From assembly GCF_002878395.1 (NCBI RefSeq), contig NC_061118.1:87793604-87857603 (forward strand): DNA of 64,000 nucleotides, given 5' to 3'. Source of the stretch: Capsicum annuum (lineage: Eukaryota; Streptophyta; Magnoliopsida; Solanales; Solanaceae). Both the position numbers and the translations under genes were made by a program. The notes beneath the pieces were generated by a model. It saw only the letters and a list, made by a program, of their open reading frames with translations, had not been told where the DNA came from and ran no database searches. Positions within the stretch are counted from its first letter, which is position 1, and every line of letters begins with the position of its first letter. Of this stretch, positions 13,090 through 24,760 are shown piece by piece.

Positions 13090-14789
13090 AGAGGTGTTGG
13101 GCATATCGAGAGGCTGATCTGGCTAGAATCGAGGAGACTCATAGTGGAACAATGAAGTTAAGAGGAAGGTGGAGACTAAGAAAGTGGCCTATGCTAAGTT
13201 GGTTGAGAGCATGGATAATGAGCAAAGGTAGACGAATAGGGAGGAGTATAAATTATCTAGAAGAGAGGCTAAGTTAGTGGTTACGACAGCTAAGACTGTA
13301 ACTTTTGAGAGCTTATATGTGGCTTTGAAAAAGAATGACGAGTACAAGAAGTTGTATTGGCTCTCCATGTCTAAGGAGCGGAGGGATCGTGACCTTGACC
13401 GAGTAAAGTGCATCAAGGAGGAGGATGGTACAGTGTTGGTTAAGGATACCTTTATTAGGAAGAGGTGGCATTCATATTTCCATACACTTTTGAACAACGT
13501 AGCGATGAAGGTTTTTTGTTGGGGGACTTGGAGAACTCAGAGAGGTGTCATAATTATGGTTATTGTAGGCATATCAAGATTGATAAGGTCAAAGGGATAT
13601 TCATAAGATGCATAGGGGTAGAGCGATGGGGCCAGAATAGATTTTGGTAGATTTTTCGATGAGTATTGGTTGGGTAGGTTTGGAGTGGTTGACAAGGTTG
13701 TTTAACATCATTTTTAGGCCGGTGAAGTTGCTCAAAGTTTAACGATGATTCCATTATATAAAAAAGGGGAAATTTAGTGTTGCAACAACTATAGGGGTAT
13801 CAAGTCCTTGAGTCATTTTATGAAGGTTTGGGAAAGGGTGGTAGAGTTGAGGATGAGAAGGATGGTAACTATTTTTGAGAATTAATTCTATTTTATGCCA
13901 GGTCGCTTAACTACTGAGGCTATGTGCCTCATAAGGATTTTAGTGAAGCAGCTTTCGGAGATGAAGGACTTGAACATGGTGTTCATTGATCTTGAGATGA
14001 CGTATCATAAAGTCCCTAGGGAGATTCTGTGAAGGTGCTTGGAGGCTAGAGGGGTGCCCATGGGGTATACTATACAGATTTAGGACATGTACGATGGCAT
14101 AAAGACTCATGTGAGGACGATAGGAGGAGAATCATAGAACTTTTCTATTTTGATAGGGCCTACCAGGTATCAACTCTTAGTCCATTTGTATTTGCCTTGG
14201 TAATGGATATATTAAAATGGTGTATTCAAGGGGAGGTTCCTTGGTCTATGTTATTTGTTGATGATGTTGTATTGACTGATGAGACTCAAAAAGGAGTTAA
14301 TGATAATTTGGAGATTTAGAGACAGACCCTTGAGTCTAAAGGATTTTTGTTGAGAAGGACCATGACGGAGTATTTGGAATGTAAGTTTAGTGATTTATCG
14401 CATGAGACTGGCGTGGTAGTGAAACTGGATTCTCAGGCCATTCAGAAGAAGAAGATTATCAAGTATCTTGTCTCGATGATTTAGGGGAATGGTGATATTG
14501 ATGAGGATTTCACGCTCTATATTGGTGTAGGGTTGTTTAAATAGACTCGTTGGGAGTCTTGTGTAATAAGAAGGTGCCTCTGAAGTTTAAAGGTAAGTTC
14601 TACAGAGTGGCAGTCTGACTAGCTATGTTGTATGGAGTGGGGTATTAGTCAGTTAAAAACTCCCATAGCAAAAAGTTGAAGGTGACATAGATGAGGATGT
14701 TGTGATGGATGTGTGGCCTTACTAGAAGAGATATGGTTAGAAATGAGATTATTTGAGAGAATGTAGAAGTGGATTTGGTGGAGGACAGA
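13090..14789 (+). pseudogene. RTE-type LINE, reverse transcriptase region
   Basis: Plus strand, many stops. Readable words, in order: RDLDRVKCIKEEDGTVLV (about 13390-13440), NNYRGIK (about 13780), MKVWERVVELR (about 13820), FMPGR and TTEAMCLIRIL (about 13890-13940), MVFIDLEMTYHKVPREIL (about 13978-14030), RCLEARGVP, MLFVDDVVLTDET (about 14250), [15 protein letters not shown] (about 14370), LDSQAIQKK. These belong to the RTE/BovB-like non-LTR reverse transcriptase common in plants; FVDD is the catalytic motif. The 5' part is truncated and the 3' part is cut at 14789 by the next LTR, shortly after an RNE...VEVDLVEDR segment. Confidence 0.85.
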
Positions 14790-17409
14790 TGTTTCATGAC
14801 CCAATTTATGAGTTATAATGGCACCTACTTTAGCCCACCAGCAGGTAAACCAAACCGTAGATCAGAGCTATGAGAAATGAGCAAATTTGGTGGGAAGTCC
14901 CTAAAAGGCCAGAAATAAACAATTTAATACTGTAATAAAGACAAAACAATAGATATAAACCAAGGAAGATAAGACATAGACATCCATCCCACAACCTAGT
15001 AATGTCGGTACAAGAGCTACTACAAATATACTACAAGTTCTGAAATAGTCAATACAATTTTATCTCCAAAAAAAAGACTAGACATAGATAAATTGAAAGA
15101 AAAGGGGGTAACTCCGACTCCAAGATCTTACACAAATTTCAAAATCCAACCACATCATAAGCATCGAATCTGCGGCGGTAACTTGTACTCAGATCTGTAC
15201 CAACATGGCACAGAAGTTTAGCATGAGTACAAAAACCACGGGTACTCAAGGAATCATTAGCCAACTGAGCTAAATTAAGATATGGATATGATAAAATGCA
15301 AGATACAATAAGCTAAGTCAAGATAAAAAGGGAAAACCTGAAAAAAAAAAACTCCAACACCATTGTGCATAGATGAATTAATTAATCCAAGATTATAAAA
15401 TAAGGATCACATGATTTTATCTACTAAATTGGCCCCCATAAGCCAAGAAATGCGGAAAAGTAAATAACCTAACGCAGCCCCCATAAGCCTGAAGGATACA
15501 ATCAAAGGAAAGTAAATAATTGGCTAACCATTATCTACCAACTATCCCACCATAAATGAAAATCCATTTGTACCATATAATATCATGAACAACTTTCAGT
15601 TGCCAGACTGGAACTGGTGCTCATATCAGCAATATCATGTTCAATTGCCCGACTTAAACCGGTACTCATGTCATCAACATCATAATCAAATTACCGAGTT
15701 TTACCATCAATAGCATCAGCTCCCCAAATCAAACCATTAAGTATCTAATCCCCTCAATCACATAATAAACATTTCGAAATGTAAAACAAACGTATAAAGG
15801 TCTACCAAAAATAGCTCATATTTTGGCATGAGGTGGGCCGAATGGGCCCACTTCTAATCCCCAAATCCCTTATAAGGAAAATTTTACCTTGGACTAGGAT
15901 AAGGTATCTAAATACATTTTAGATGTTAAACAAGCCTTGATTATCCCTAAGATAGAAATTCTACCTAAAGCATGAGAAACTAAGTCAATTAAGCCTAAAT
16001 TATGGTTTCAAGATAGCATTCGGCCTGAGGAATATTTAACAATCATATCTCCAACACCTAAATCATATCCCAAATCTAACATAATATCATAAACATACTA
16101 AGAAATAACTCAATCTATGAGGAGGGTAAACCTAGACTACTTTAATAACAAAGAAAAGCCCGAGGAATCTGCTAAACCACTGATTTTCCCTTCCAAGAAG
16201 CTTCCGCGAGGTGCCACACAATCAAAATCACAATCTACTTATCAAGATGAGAAAAATGATACCCATATTACACTTTCATGCTTCTGGTCTAAAAATCATG
16301 TAAAATTCCACATGGGGCCCTTTTACGAAATTGTTCATTCCAAACCAACACAATGTCCTACTATGCTCAAGGAACTTTTACCCTACAAAAAATTGGTGAA
16401 TTTTTGTGCTCTAATGGTTCTACAATCAAGCCTCCAAGGTTTTAGGGATTTTAAAAAAATATGAAGGATTTAATCCTAAAATAGATGGAAGCTTACCCCA
16501 AAATTAAACAAAAAATGCATAAATAATCTCTACCTAAGCTCCAAAATCACCTACAAATGTTTTTCCCAAGCTTTTCCATTTTTTAGGGTACCAATATCTT
16601 AGGAATGGATTACGAACCGAGAAAAATGGGCTAAGTGGGGTATATATACCCTTCCCAGGTCTGTGGGTGCCGCTAAAGTGGCCACTTGGCCACTTAAGAG
16701 ACCTAGTGTCACTTTAGCAACATCTGGTCGACTACACAGGTACCGGCTAAGAGGTTCTTTGCCACTTTAGTTGCTACCACTTTTTTGGTAGGTTTTTGCT
16801 TTTACGGAATTCGACTAGGACAGCCTGACCACTTAAGCGGTCAACTAGGCGCTTTAGCAGACCTCCGCTTAAGCAACCCAAATGGCTGCTTAAGCGAGTT
16901 CACCAGCTGAAGCATCAAGTTTTATCCGAGTTACCACTAACCTCTCGAGATTCATTCAAAATCCTGTATATGAAAACGAACAATACTACCCTATCAAATT
17001 TGATGTTCCAAACTTAATGGCAAAGTCAAAAATTCCATCTGAGGTTGTTTGATGAAAAGTGGGTCACACACCCACTTGTCATTTCCTTAATTTTCGGCCA
17101 AAAGATCGAAATTAGTCTAGGAGCTTTGGGACCCGGACCAAAGGTCCTCCTAGCCTAAAATTAACATTTTTGAGTTGTTGTAATAGTCAAAATTAGTATA
17201 CGAGTTTGTTTGACTGAAGTTTTCACCCAGTAGCAAATTTAAACTAGCGAAGGCTCCAAAATAGAGAATTGACTCTAAAAATTAAATGAACTACCCAGTA
17301 ACCGTACTCTCAGTTCTAACAAGTCATAAATGACTTGGAACAGGTATAGGGAAGCTCTAAATTATGAAAATAAGTGAAAATATATAAAATAACCTGGAGG
17401 GTCATTACA
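14790..17409 (-). repeat. 3' LTR of gypsy C, 2620 bp
   Basis: On the minus strand it starts TGTAATGACCC at 17409 and ends GGGTCATGAAACA at 14790. Immediately upstream in element order lies a purine-rich tract (17410-17421) and the integrase end, so this is the 3' LTR. 16660-16940 carries repeated CGCTTAAGCGG-like palindromes, and a perfect GGGTATATATACCCC palindrome containing a TATA box follows at about 16638-16652. The LTR inserted into the RTE element at 14789/14790. Confidence 0.8.
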
Positions 17410-18160
17410 ATATCCACTATTAAAAGAATTTTCATTCGTGAAAATAAGTGATTAGGATGTACCTAAAGCCTCAAACAAGTATGGATATTACTATTGATAT
17501 CCCAAGTAGCCTTCTCTTATAGGCAGTGACTCCGCTGAATGTTAACTACTAGAATCTCCCTAGTGCATAACTTCCTGACATTACTAGTAAAAATGAGCAC
17601 AGGCTTTTCCATAAAGGTCAACCGCTCATCCAACAGGACTGAGTCCCATCTAAATACATACGTTTGGTCAAGAACGTATTGCCGCAATATAGATACATGG
17701 AAAATAGTATGGACAACAACAAAATTTGGTGTTAAGGCTAACTTATAATCTAACTCACCAACTATGAGAAGAAACTCGAAGGGTCTAATATATCTGGGGA
17801 TGGGCTTGCCTTTCCTCTCAAATCTTACCACACCCTACATAGGCAATTCTCGAAGGAAAATCTTATCATTAACTCTAAATCCCAAGGCACGAAGTCTATG
17901 ATCTGCATAAGACTTATACCTACTCCAACTGCCCTCAACCTTTCCTGAATTACCCTAACTCTATCAACAACACCTGAAGCAAGTTAGTACCACGGGTCAA
18001 ATCTTAGAAGTCTCGAACCATTGAATTCAGGAATGTCATCTCATTCCATATAAAGCCTCAAAAGGCACCATCTTAATACTCGAATTGTAACTATTATTAT
18101 ACTTGAACTATGCCAAGGTTAAGTTCTCCTCCCACTTACCTCTAAAATCCATAACATAGG
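17410..18160 (-). pseudogene. gypsy C integrase C-terminal part and chromodomain
   Basis: Minus strand. 18160-18060 reads MDFRGKWEENLTL and YNNSYNSSIKMVPFEALYG, the integrase end; 17831-17740 carries a GKPIPRYIRPFE segment, a degraded GPY/F motif. 17660-17500 reads RWDSVLLDERLTF...VLIFTSNVRKLCTREILVVN, the chromodomain style of Tekay/Del chromoviruses, thought to steer insertion to heterochromatin. At 18160/18161 the sequence changes abruptly to LINE coding sequence with no target duplication I can see, so the rest of the element is missing. Confidence 0.8.
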
Positions 18161-19877
18161 CTCAGAGAATACCCCAAAAACTATTAATAGAGAACAAAAC
18201 AACACTGATTACTTGTAGACTCCCAACATATGAGAGAATCTTGGAATAATTCATGGTGATTCTCTGACTTATCTTTTCCACTACTATATTATAGACAATT
18301 TTCCTCCATTTCTTAGGAGACAAAGACAGTCCAAGGTACCTTACGGGGAAGGATTCCACTGCAAAGCTATTTCTTATAAGTATCTAATCACTAATAATAT
18401 TATCAACCCTTGACAAAAATAAACTAGATTTATCCAGGTTTGCTTCCAATCCTGTGGATGCACTAAAATGTTTTAAAGATTTCATAATTTTGCTAACTAA
18501 AGCAACATTTACTTTAAAGAAAATTGTTATATCATCTACAAAAACTAAATGTGTAAGCCTTTGTTTTTTGCATATACGATGGAATCTGAAGTCATGCATT
18601 AAGCTCATAGTATGTAGTGTTCTAGATAGATATTCCATTACAAAGATAAAAAGAAGTGGAGACATTAGATCTCCTTGTATGAGGCCATTCCTTTCTTTAG
18701 GGTAACTATGATTGCTTTCATTTATCTTCACTGTATACTTTGTTATTGACACACATATCATAATCAATGTAATAAACTGAGCAAGAAATTAAAAACCATC
18801 CAAAGTTTCTTCCACAAAGTCCTAATGGACAATATCATAAATTTTTTTGAGATCAATCTTCATGACACAACCAAGGGATGCCTTTTTTGTATTATAATGA
18901 CTTAGTAAATTATGATAGAGCAATATTGTGCAACATATATCTATCATTCTCAAAGACTAATTGGTTATCTATAATTATATGATTTACTACCTACTACAAC
19001 CTACTACAAATGAGCTTCAAAATACACTTATGTATAATATTGCAACATGATATTAGACTGAATTAGCTAGCAAACTCAAGAATCTTCCCCTTCGATATCA
19101 ATGCAGTACAAGTATTATTAATCTACCTTAGTAGATTTTGATTATGAAAGAAATCCAGGACTAAATTTGTAACATATGTTTCAATGATAGACCAATCTAC
19201 CTTGTAGAATTCACTCCCAAAACCATTTATCCTAGGGCTCTTATAGCTGCTAATACGAAGGAGAGTAGCCTTAACATCTTTTGGTTCAAACTACTACAAC
19301 ATATGCTCATGATAAGTTGCAGTCAGTGTCTTGCCATTGCACAAAATTACACTTATTAGTGGTGTTCTCATCTCAGATAACAATCAAAGATGCTATAGTA
19401 TCTGAATCAGTTTGCTATACATCTTTTTATCCTTTAATTGGGTGGTTACTTGCTTCAATTTTTTATCCTTAGTGACTAAGTAAAAGTACTTGGAGTTGTA
19501 ATCTCCAAACCTTACCCAAGTGGCTTTACTTCTTTGCTGTAGAAATATTTCAGCCATAAAGAGGAAGTCCTAAACTTATGATAAGCATGCATCTCCTTAG
19601 CCTACAAAGTTGCATCAGTAGGATTAGATTGTAGGAGTCCATGAGCCTGCTTCAAGGTAACTCTATCATCACTTGCCTCCTTGATAATTTTTATAAAGGC
19701 TTGAGAATGCAACCTCTTTAGATCTATTTTTAGTAATTTCATCTTCCTAACATATTGGAACATCATGCAACCTGCAATCTCTACATTTCGACCATCTTTG
19801 ACTAAATTAATAAATTTTGGATGCTTAGTCTATAAATTAAAGAATTAAAAGGTTTTGTTTAATCCTAGGAGCCTCTT
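18161..19877 (-). pseudogene. L1-type LINE ORF2: reverse transcriptase part
   Basis: Minus strand, entering at 19877 with the codons that follow the endonuclease end at 9613. In order: TKHPKFINLVKDG (about 19830-19790), LKLLKIDLKRLHSQAF-like text (about 19740-19690), LKQAHGLLQSNPTDATL, QGDLMSPLLFIFVMEYL (about 18690-18640), FVDDITIFF catalytic motif (about 18540), STGLEANLDKSSLF (about 18450-18410), FPVRYLGLSLSPKKW (about 18350-18310). It stops within SINSFWGI at 18161. This is the palm domain of an L1-clade element. Stops and shifts are frequent. Confidence 0.9.
19873..19877. repeat. Target-site duplication of gypsy-1 (CTCTT), left
   Basis: CTCTT precedes the copy B LTR; the same five bases follow the copy A LTR at 9613-9617. 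Joining the flanks with one CTCTT restores continuous LINE coding sequence. Confidence 0.85.
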
Positions 19878-22001
19878 TGTCATGATCCAAACCAGGTCCT
19901 GGCTGTGATAGGTATCTCAAGTTCACCAAGGACCAGAGACCACCCCCTTAGCCTAACCACACAAAAGATAGCACACCTAGCAGTAGCTGAAACCCAAACA
20001 TATAACAAGATAAAAAGATAATAAAATGAAGGATAACTAAGAGTGTCAACATCAATACCGTATCCACAATAATGTTCACAAAGCCTTTACAAATCGAAAA
20101 ATAATCTAGGTCGGAACATGTTCTCGACTCTGACAATGACAATAATAATGATAATGGTAATGTGAACTCTTTAATTTTAGTTTATGAAAGAAAATTGATG
20201 AAATGATTATGTCTTCCAAAAAAATGAAAGCTCACCACTTCACTGCAAATGACCGATAAACTGAGTCAATCTATCTAACACAACACAAAAAAGTAAAAGT
20301 ATCTTCGGTGCCTGTATCGTGTGGAGATACAGCGTCCGAAAATGATTAGTGGATTGAGCACTAGCATTAAACTCAGGGATAGGGGAAAATATAATGCCAA
20401 GTTATATACATTTCAAAGCTATTGTACATATTCGCATACATTCATACATAAATATAATAGATGTTGGGAAAGGGAACAAGGTTTAGCATGATAGTAAAAT
20501 ATTATTTGGGGCTATGTAGTTCAACCATCATAGACAGGCACCCACGGGCTATATGGGGTCAGCTTTCCCTACTGAAAGGGCCCAATGCATGTTAGCAGCA
20601 TAAATCAGAGGTATCAAGGAAGACCAAAGAATGCCCTAACACACAATCAATCTAAGATACAATTATATATCAATAGTGTGAACTGTGCACATGATCATCA
20701 AGACCAAACCTCATGTCCACAAACATGAGTTTCTAGTATAAGTCATCCAAGACCCACACCTTCACAGCTTAGCTACATAACCCCCATTAATCACAATTTA
20801 AAACAATTTTCACATAACACATTAATTAACCAAATAATCAATCGTTAAGGCATACCATGGGTATTGTCATACCCTTACACTTGCAAGCTTATCTCCGTTC
20901 CATAACAATCATATTAACTTGGGGGAATGCCTCAATCCCCTTTGTTCATTAAATCAACCATAGCCAATAAGACTTTCAAAATCCATGTTCATTATTGAAC
21001 CATTAATACAATACAATAATATAGGTGAGTAAGTCGAACCAAGTGATAATTTCATAATTTAAACCCATTTACATAAGTGGGTTGAGGGAACACAATTATT
21101 CAAAACCAATTTTCAAGTTTAAAACATCAAGTTGGGGGAATAACTTGACCCCCATTCCAAATCCCACACCCGTGCACCCCATTAGTTCAAAACATCAATT
21201 TTAAAGAATGAGTAACTCATCAAAGCTATGGAAAAACAATTCAAGGATCATCATTCTAAAACCCTTAATAATATGAATAACCACATTTAAATCCATACAA
21301 TTAAACCATTTAAAACATATATTTTTCATGAAATAAGAGTTGGAGAAGAGTAACATGCCTGAAATACCAAGATTTATGGAGAGAAATCAACCATTAAGCC
21401 TTTAGATGACCAACTTCTTAGAAAACCCAAGTATCTTGACCTTAGAGAGTTTTGAGAGTTTGAGAGAGTGCTTTGAGTGTTGAATTTTTGAAAATAACAC
21501 CCCAAGGGTGTTTTATAGGTATGGGTATTAAGAGAGTAGAGAGGGACATGTCCAAAGTGCCTTCAACTTAAAAGATAAAAAATTGTTTCCAGTGACTACG
21601 GGTCACTATAGGACACATTAGGACTCAATACTGCTCATCACTATGAGTCGTAGTCTGGACAATAGCCGAGGGACCCCCCTCTGGTGACACTACGACACCC
21701 ACCCTATAATTCATTATAAGACGCCACGACTTGTAGGATCCAGGTCATAGTCAAGACAGAATACTTTGGGTACCACACTAGTTTGGCTTTGGATAGGACT
21801 ATACCACTCAATTTGAGTCTTTACGACTCGTAACCTCTAAGTCATAGCCATAATAGGAAATCCAAGACAATATACTTTCCAAGCTATTATTGGGTCCCCA
21901 TGATCCATAATGACACGTAACGACTCATTAGGAGAGTCGTAGTCTGGGTAGTGAGTTTAAAAACTTAGAAAATTTTAGGGATAAAAATTCGGGGTGTTAC
22001 A
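19878..22001 (-). repeat. gypsy-1 3' LTR (copy B)
   Basis: 2124 bp. On the minus strand it starts TGTAACACCCCGAATTT and ends GATCATGACA. It matches 7498-9612. The palindrome-word block is at 21580-21950 (for example ACGACTCATTAGGAGAGTCGT). Purine-rich tract and integrase/chromodomain follow on the right, so it is the downstream LTR of a minus-strand element. Confidence 0.88.
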
Positions 22002-22020
22002 TTCTCCCATTTTAGGATCA
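22002..22020 (-). other. Polypurine tract of gypsy-1
   Basis: The minus strand reads CCTAAAATGGGAGAA directly against the LTR start at 22001, the place and composition expected for the primer of plus-strand DNA synthesis. Confidence 0.7.
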
Positions 22021-23790
22021 TTCATTCTCGAATGATGAGATAAGGAATTTATTAGCATTAGTTAACACAGAGAGCATCCACACTTACTTTTAAAAAAGAC
22101 AGAAATCAAAGATATCAAGGAAATCACAATTTCCTTTAACAAAGTCAGAAAACAAAGATGTTAAGAAATACACATACCTTACACACGATTACGCAAAGCG
22201 GGAAACAAGAATGGATAATGGACCTCATGTCCTCTTCAAATTACCAAGAGCTTCTTCACAGTTTTGGTTCCTCCATAAAACCTTTATCAAAGCCACATCC
22301 TTCGCACTTAACTGATGGACTTGCCAATCCCAAATCTTAATCGGGACCTCCACATATAATAAGGAATCTAAAATACCAATGTTCTCCAAAGGACCAACCA
22401 AGGAAGGATCACCCACGCACTTCTTCAGTATCAACACAAGGAAGACCAAAGTGATAGATTCCAAACTCAAAGGCAATAATAACTCATAACCCACATTGTC
22501 CACTCGCCATAAAATATGATATGGACCCATATAACGGGAATGAGATTCCCCTTCTTCCCAAATTGCATCACTCTCTTCATGGGAGACACCTTCAAGAACA
22601 CCAAATAATCCATATCAAACTTCAAATTCCTTCGCCTTACATCCGCATAGGACTTTTACAACTTTGGGTGGTCTTAAGCCTATCCCGAATCACCTTCACC
22701 TTTTCCATAGCCTAGTGAACAAAGTCGAGACCATACAACCTAATATCACCAACCTCAAACCACCCAATAGGATACCTACACCTTCTACCATACAAGGCCT
22801 CAAAAGGAGCCATCCCAATACTAAAGTGATATTATACGAAAACTCTATAAGAGGCAACTGGTCAACCCAACTACCACTAAAATCTATTACACAAGACCTT
22901 AATGTATCCTTCAAACTATGGATTGTCCTCTCTGCCTGTCCATCTGTCTGAGGGTGGAAATCGGTGCTAAGGTTCACCTTAGTTCCTAAGCCTTTTTGAA
23001 AGAAATACCAAAAATGAGACAAAAACTAAGTACCTCAGTCAGATATGATGGAAGCTAGAGCACCATCCAACTTCACAATCTCCTGAATGAAGAGCTTGGC
23101 ATAATTCTCTGCCAAGTAATTAGTCTTCACGGGTAGGAAATGAGTGGACTTGGTCATCCTATCCACAATGATCCAAATCAAATCAAACAGTTGGCAAGAC
23201 CATGATAGACTAGTGATAAAATTCATTTTAATCACTTCCCATTTCCATACAGGCAACTCAATCTCTTAAGACAAACTACGAGGCCTCAAGTGCACAATCA
23301 TCACTTGTTTACACACCATGTACTTAGCCACAAAGTTGGCCATATCCCTCTTCATGTTATTTCACCAATAGATCTCTTCAAATCATGATATATCTTCATT
23401 AAACTAGGACGAATAGTGTATCTCGACTTATGAGCTTCAACCAAGATCCTCCCCCGCAGGCCATCTACATCTAAAATACATAATCTACCTTGGTACCTTA
23501 AGATACCACCACCTCAAATCTAAAAAGCCATCACCTTCTGGTGATCTATATCATCCTTGATCTGCATTAAGATAGGATCTAAGACCTATTTATCCTTTAC
23601 CTCAGCACAAAGAGATGACTTTTCCATCTCTTGCACAATCACACCACTATCTTCAGAGTCCAACAAACGAACTCTATGATTATCCAAACGGTGAATATCC
23701 TTCACCATCCCTTGCTTCTCCTCATCAACATGAGATAAGATTCACATACATAACCTGCAAAGAGCATTAATAATCACTTTGCTTTACCTG
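22021..23790 (-). pseudogene. gypsy-1 copy B: integrase and chromodomain
   Basis: Minus strand. Integrase core words: FIQEIVKLDGALASIISD (about 23095-23035), FHPQTDGQAERTIHSLKD (about 22965-22910), IEFSYN (about 22855). Then MGPYHILWRVDNVGYELLLP (about 22530-22470), and a chromodomain ending VALIKVLWRN (about 22300-22265). The core has the usual D...D spacing but is broken at 23023-23034 and elsewhere. Region 23268-23790 corresponds to 1-500 of copy A. Confidence 0.85.
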
Positions 23791-24755
23791 GATGATAGTG
23801 AAGACTCATGTTATACTCCTTGAGTAACTCAAGCCATCTCCTCTGCCTAAGATTCAACTCTTTCTAGGGGAAAACATACTGCAAACTCTTATGGTCTAAG
23901 AAGATGTCGACATAAACCCCATACAAATAGTGGTACCAAATCTTCAAAGCAAAGACTACAACCAATAATTCTAAATCATGATTCATATAGTTTTTTTTCA
24001 TGCATCTTTAACTGCCTAGAAGCATATGCAACCACCTTGCCATACTGCATCAACACACAATCCAGTCCCACCCGAGATGCATCACAATAAATAACAAAAC
24101 TATCAGTACCCTCTAGTCGAGTCAAAACTAGAGCCAAAGTCAACTTATTCTTCAACCTCTCAAAACTACCCTCACAACCATCAGACCATATAACTTTTAC
24201 CTTTTTCTAAGTCAACTTAATTGATGGGGTAGCAATAGAATAAAAAATTTCTACAAACCTTCTATAATAACTGGCTAAACCCAAAAAGCTCCAAATATCG
24301 ATTGAAGTCATGGGTCTAGGCCACTTCTTAACCACCATAAATTTTTGTGTATCCATCATGACCTCTTCACTAGAAACAACATGACCTAAATAGGTCACAA
24401 TATTTAACAAGAAATCACACTTCAAGAATTTTGCATACAACCACTGATCCTAAAAGGTTAGCAACACTATGTGAAGGTGATCAACATGATCAACCTCACT
24501 CTTGGAAAACACCAAAATATCATCAATAAACACTATTTAAAAAAATATAAGAACACAAAAGACACTGTTCATAAGATCTATAAATATCATCGGGGCATAA
24601 GTCAAACCAAAGGACACCACCAAAAACTCAAAATAACCATACCGAGTTTGGAAAGTAGTCTTAAGGATATCCATCTTCCTAATCTTTAACTGATGGTAAC
24701 CCGACCAAAGATCAATCTTAGAAAAGTGCTTAGCACCCTGATGCTGATCAAAAAG
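23791..24755 (-). pseudogene. gypsy-1 copy B: RNase H and RT 3' part
   Basis: Minus strand, aligned with 500-1428. RT words MYAKFLKCDFLLNIVTYLGHVVSSE and FLGLASYYRRFVEIF lie at 24440-24250 (quoted in part), and the FIDD motif near 24520. RNase H words ([13 protein letters not shown]) lie at about 24090-23880. The element stops at 24755 where R1 is inserted between the ATCAT target and its counterpart; the rest of the pol and gag are not found to the right of R1 in this copy. Confidence 0.85.
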
Positions 24756-24760
24756 ATCAT

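Noticed and set aside
12850..13277. Overlapping plus-strand ORFs with runs of H, I or S
   Set aside because: They are readings of a CAT/ATC simple repeat and AT-rich LTR sequence in different frames, with no domain.
7498..22001. The two gypsy-1 LTRs as an ordinary pair bounding one element
   Set aside because: Both point the same way, but the gypsy interior lies outside them and LINE and other sequence lies between; the order is the reverse of a normal element.
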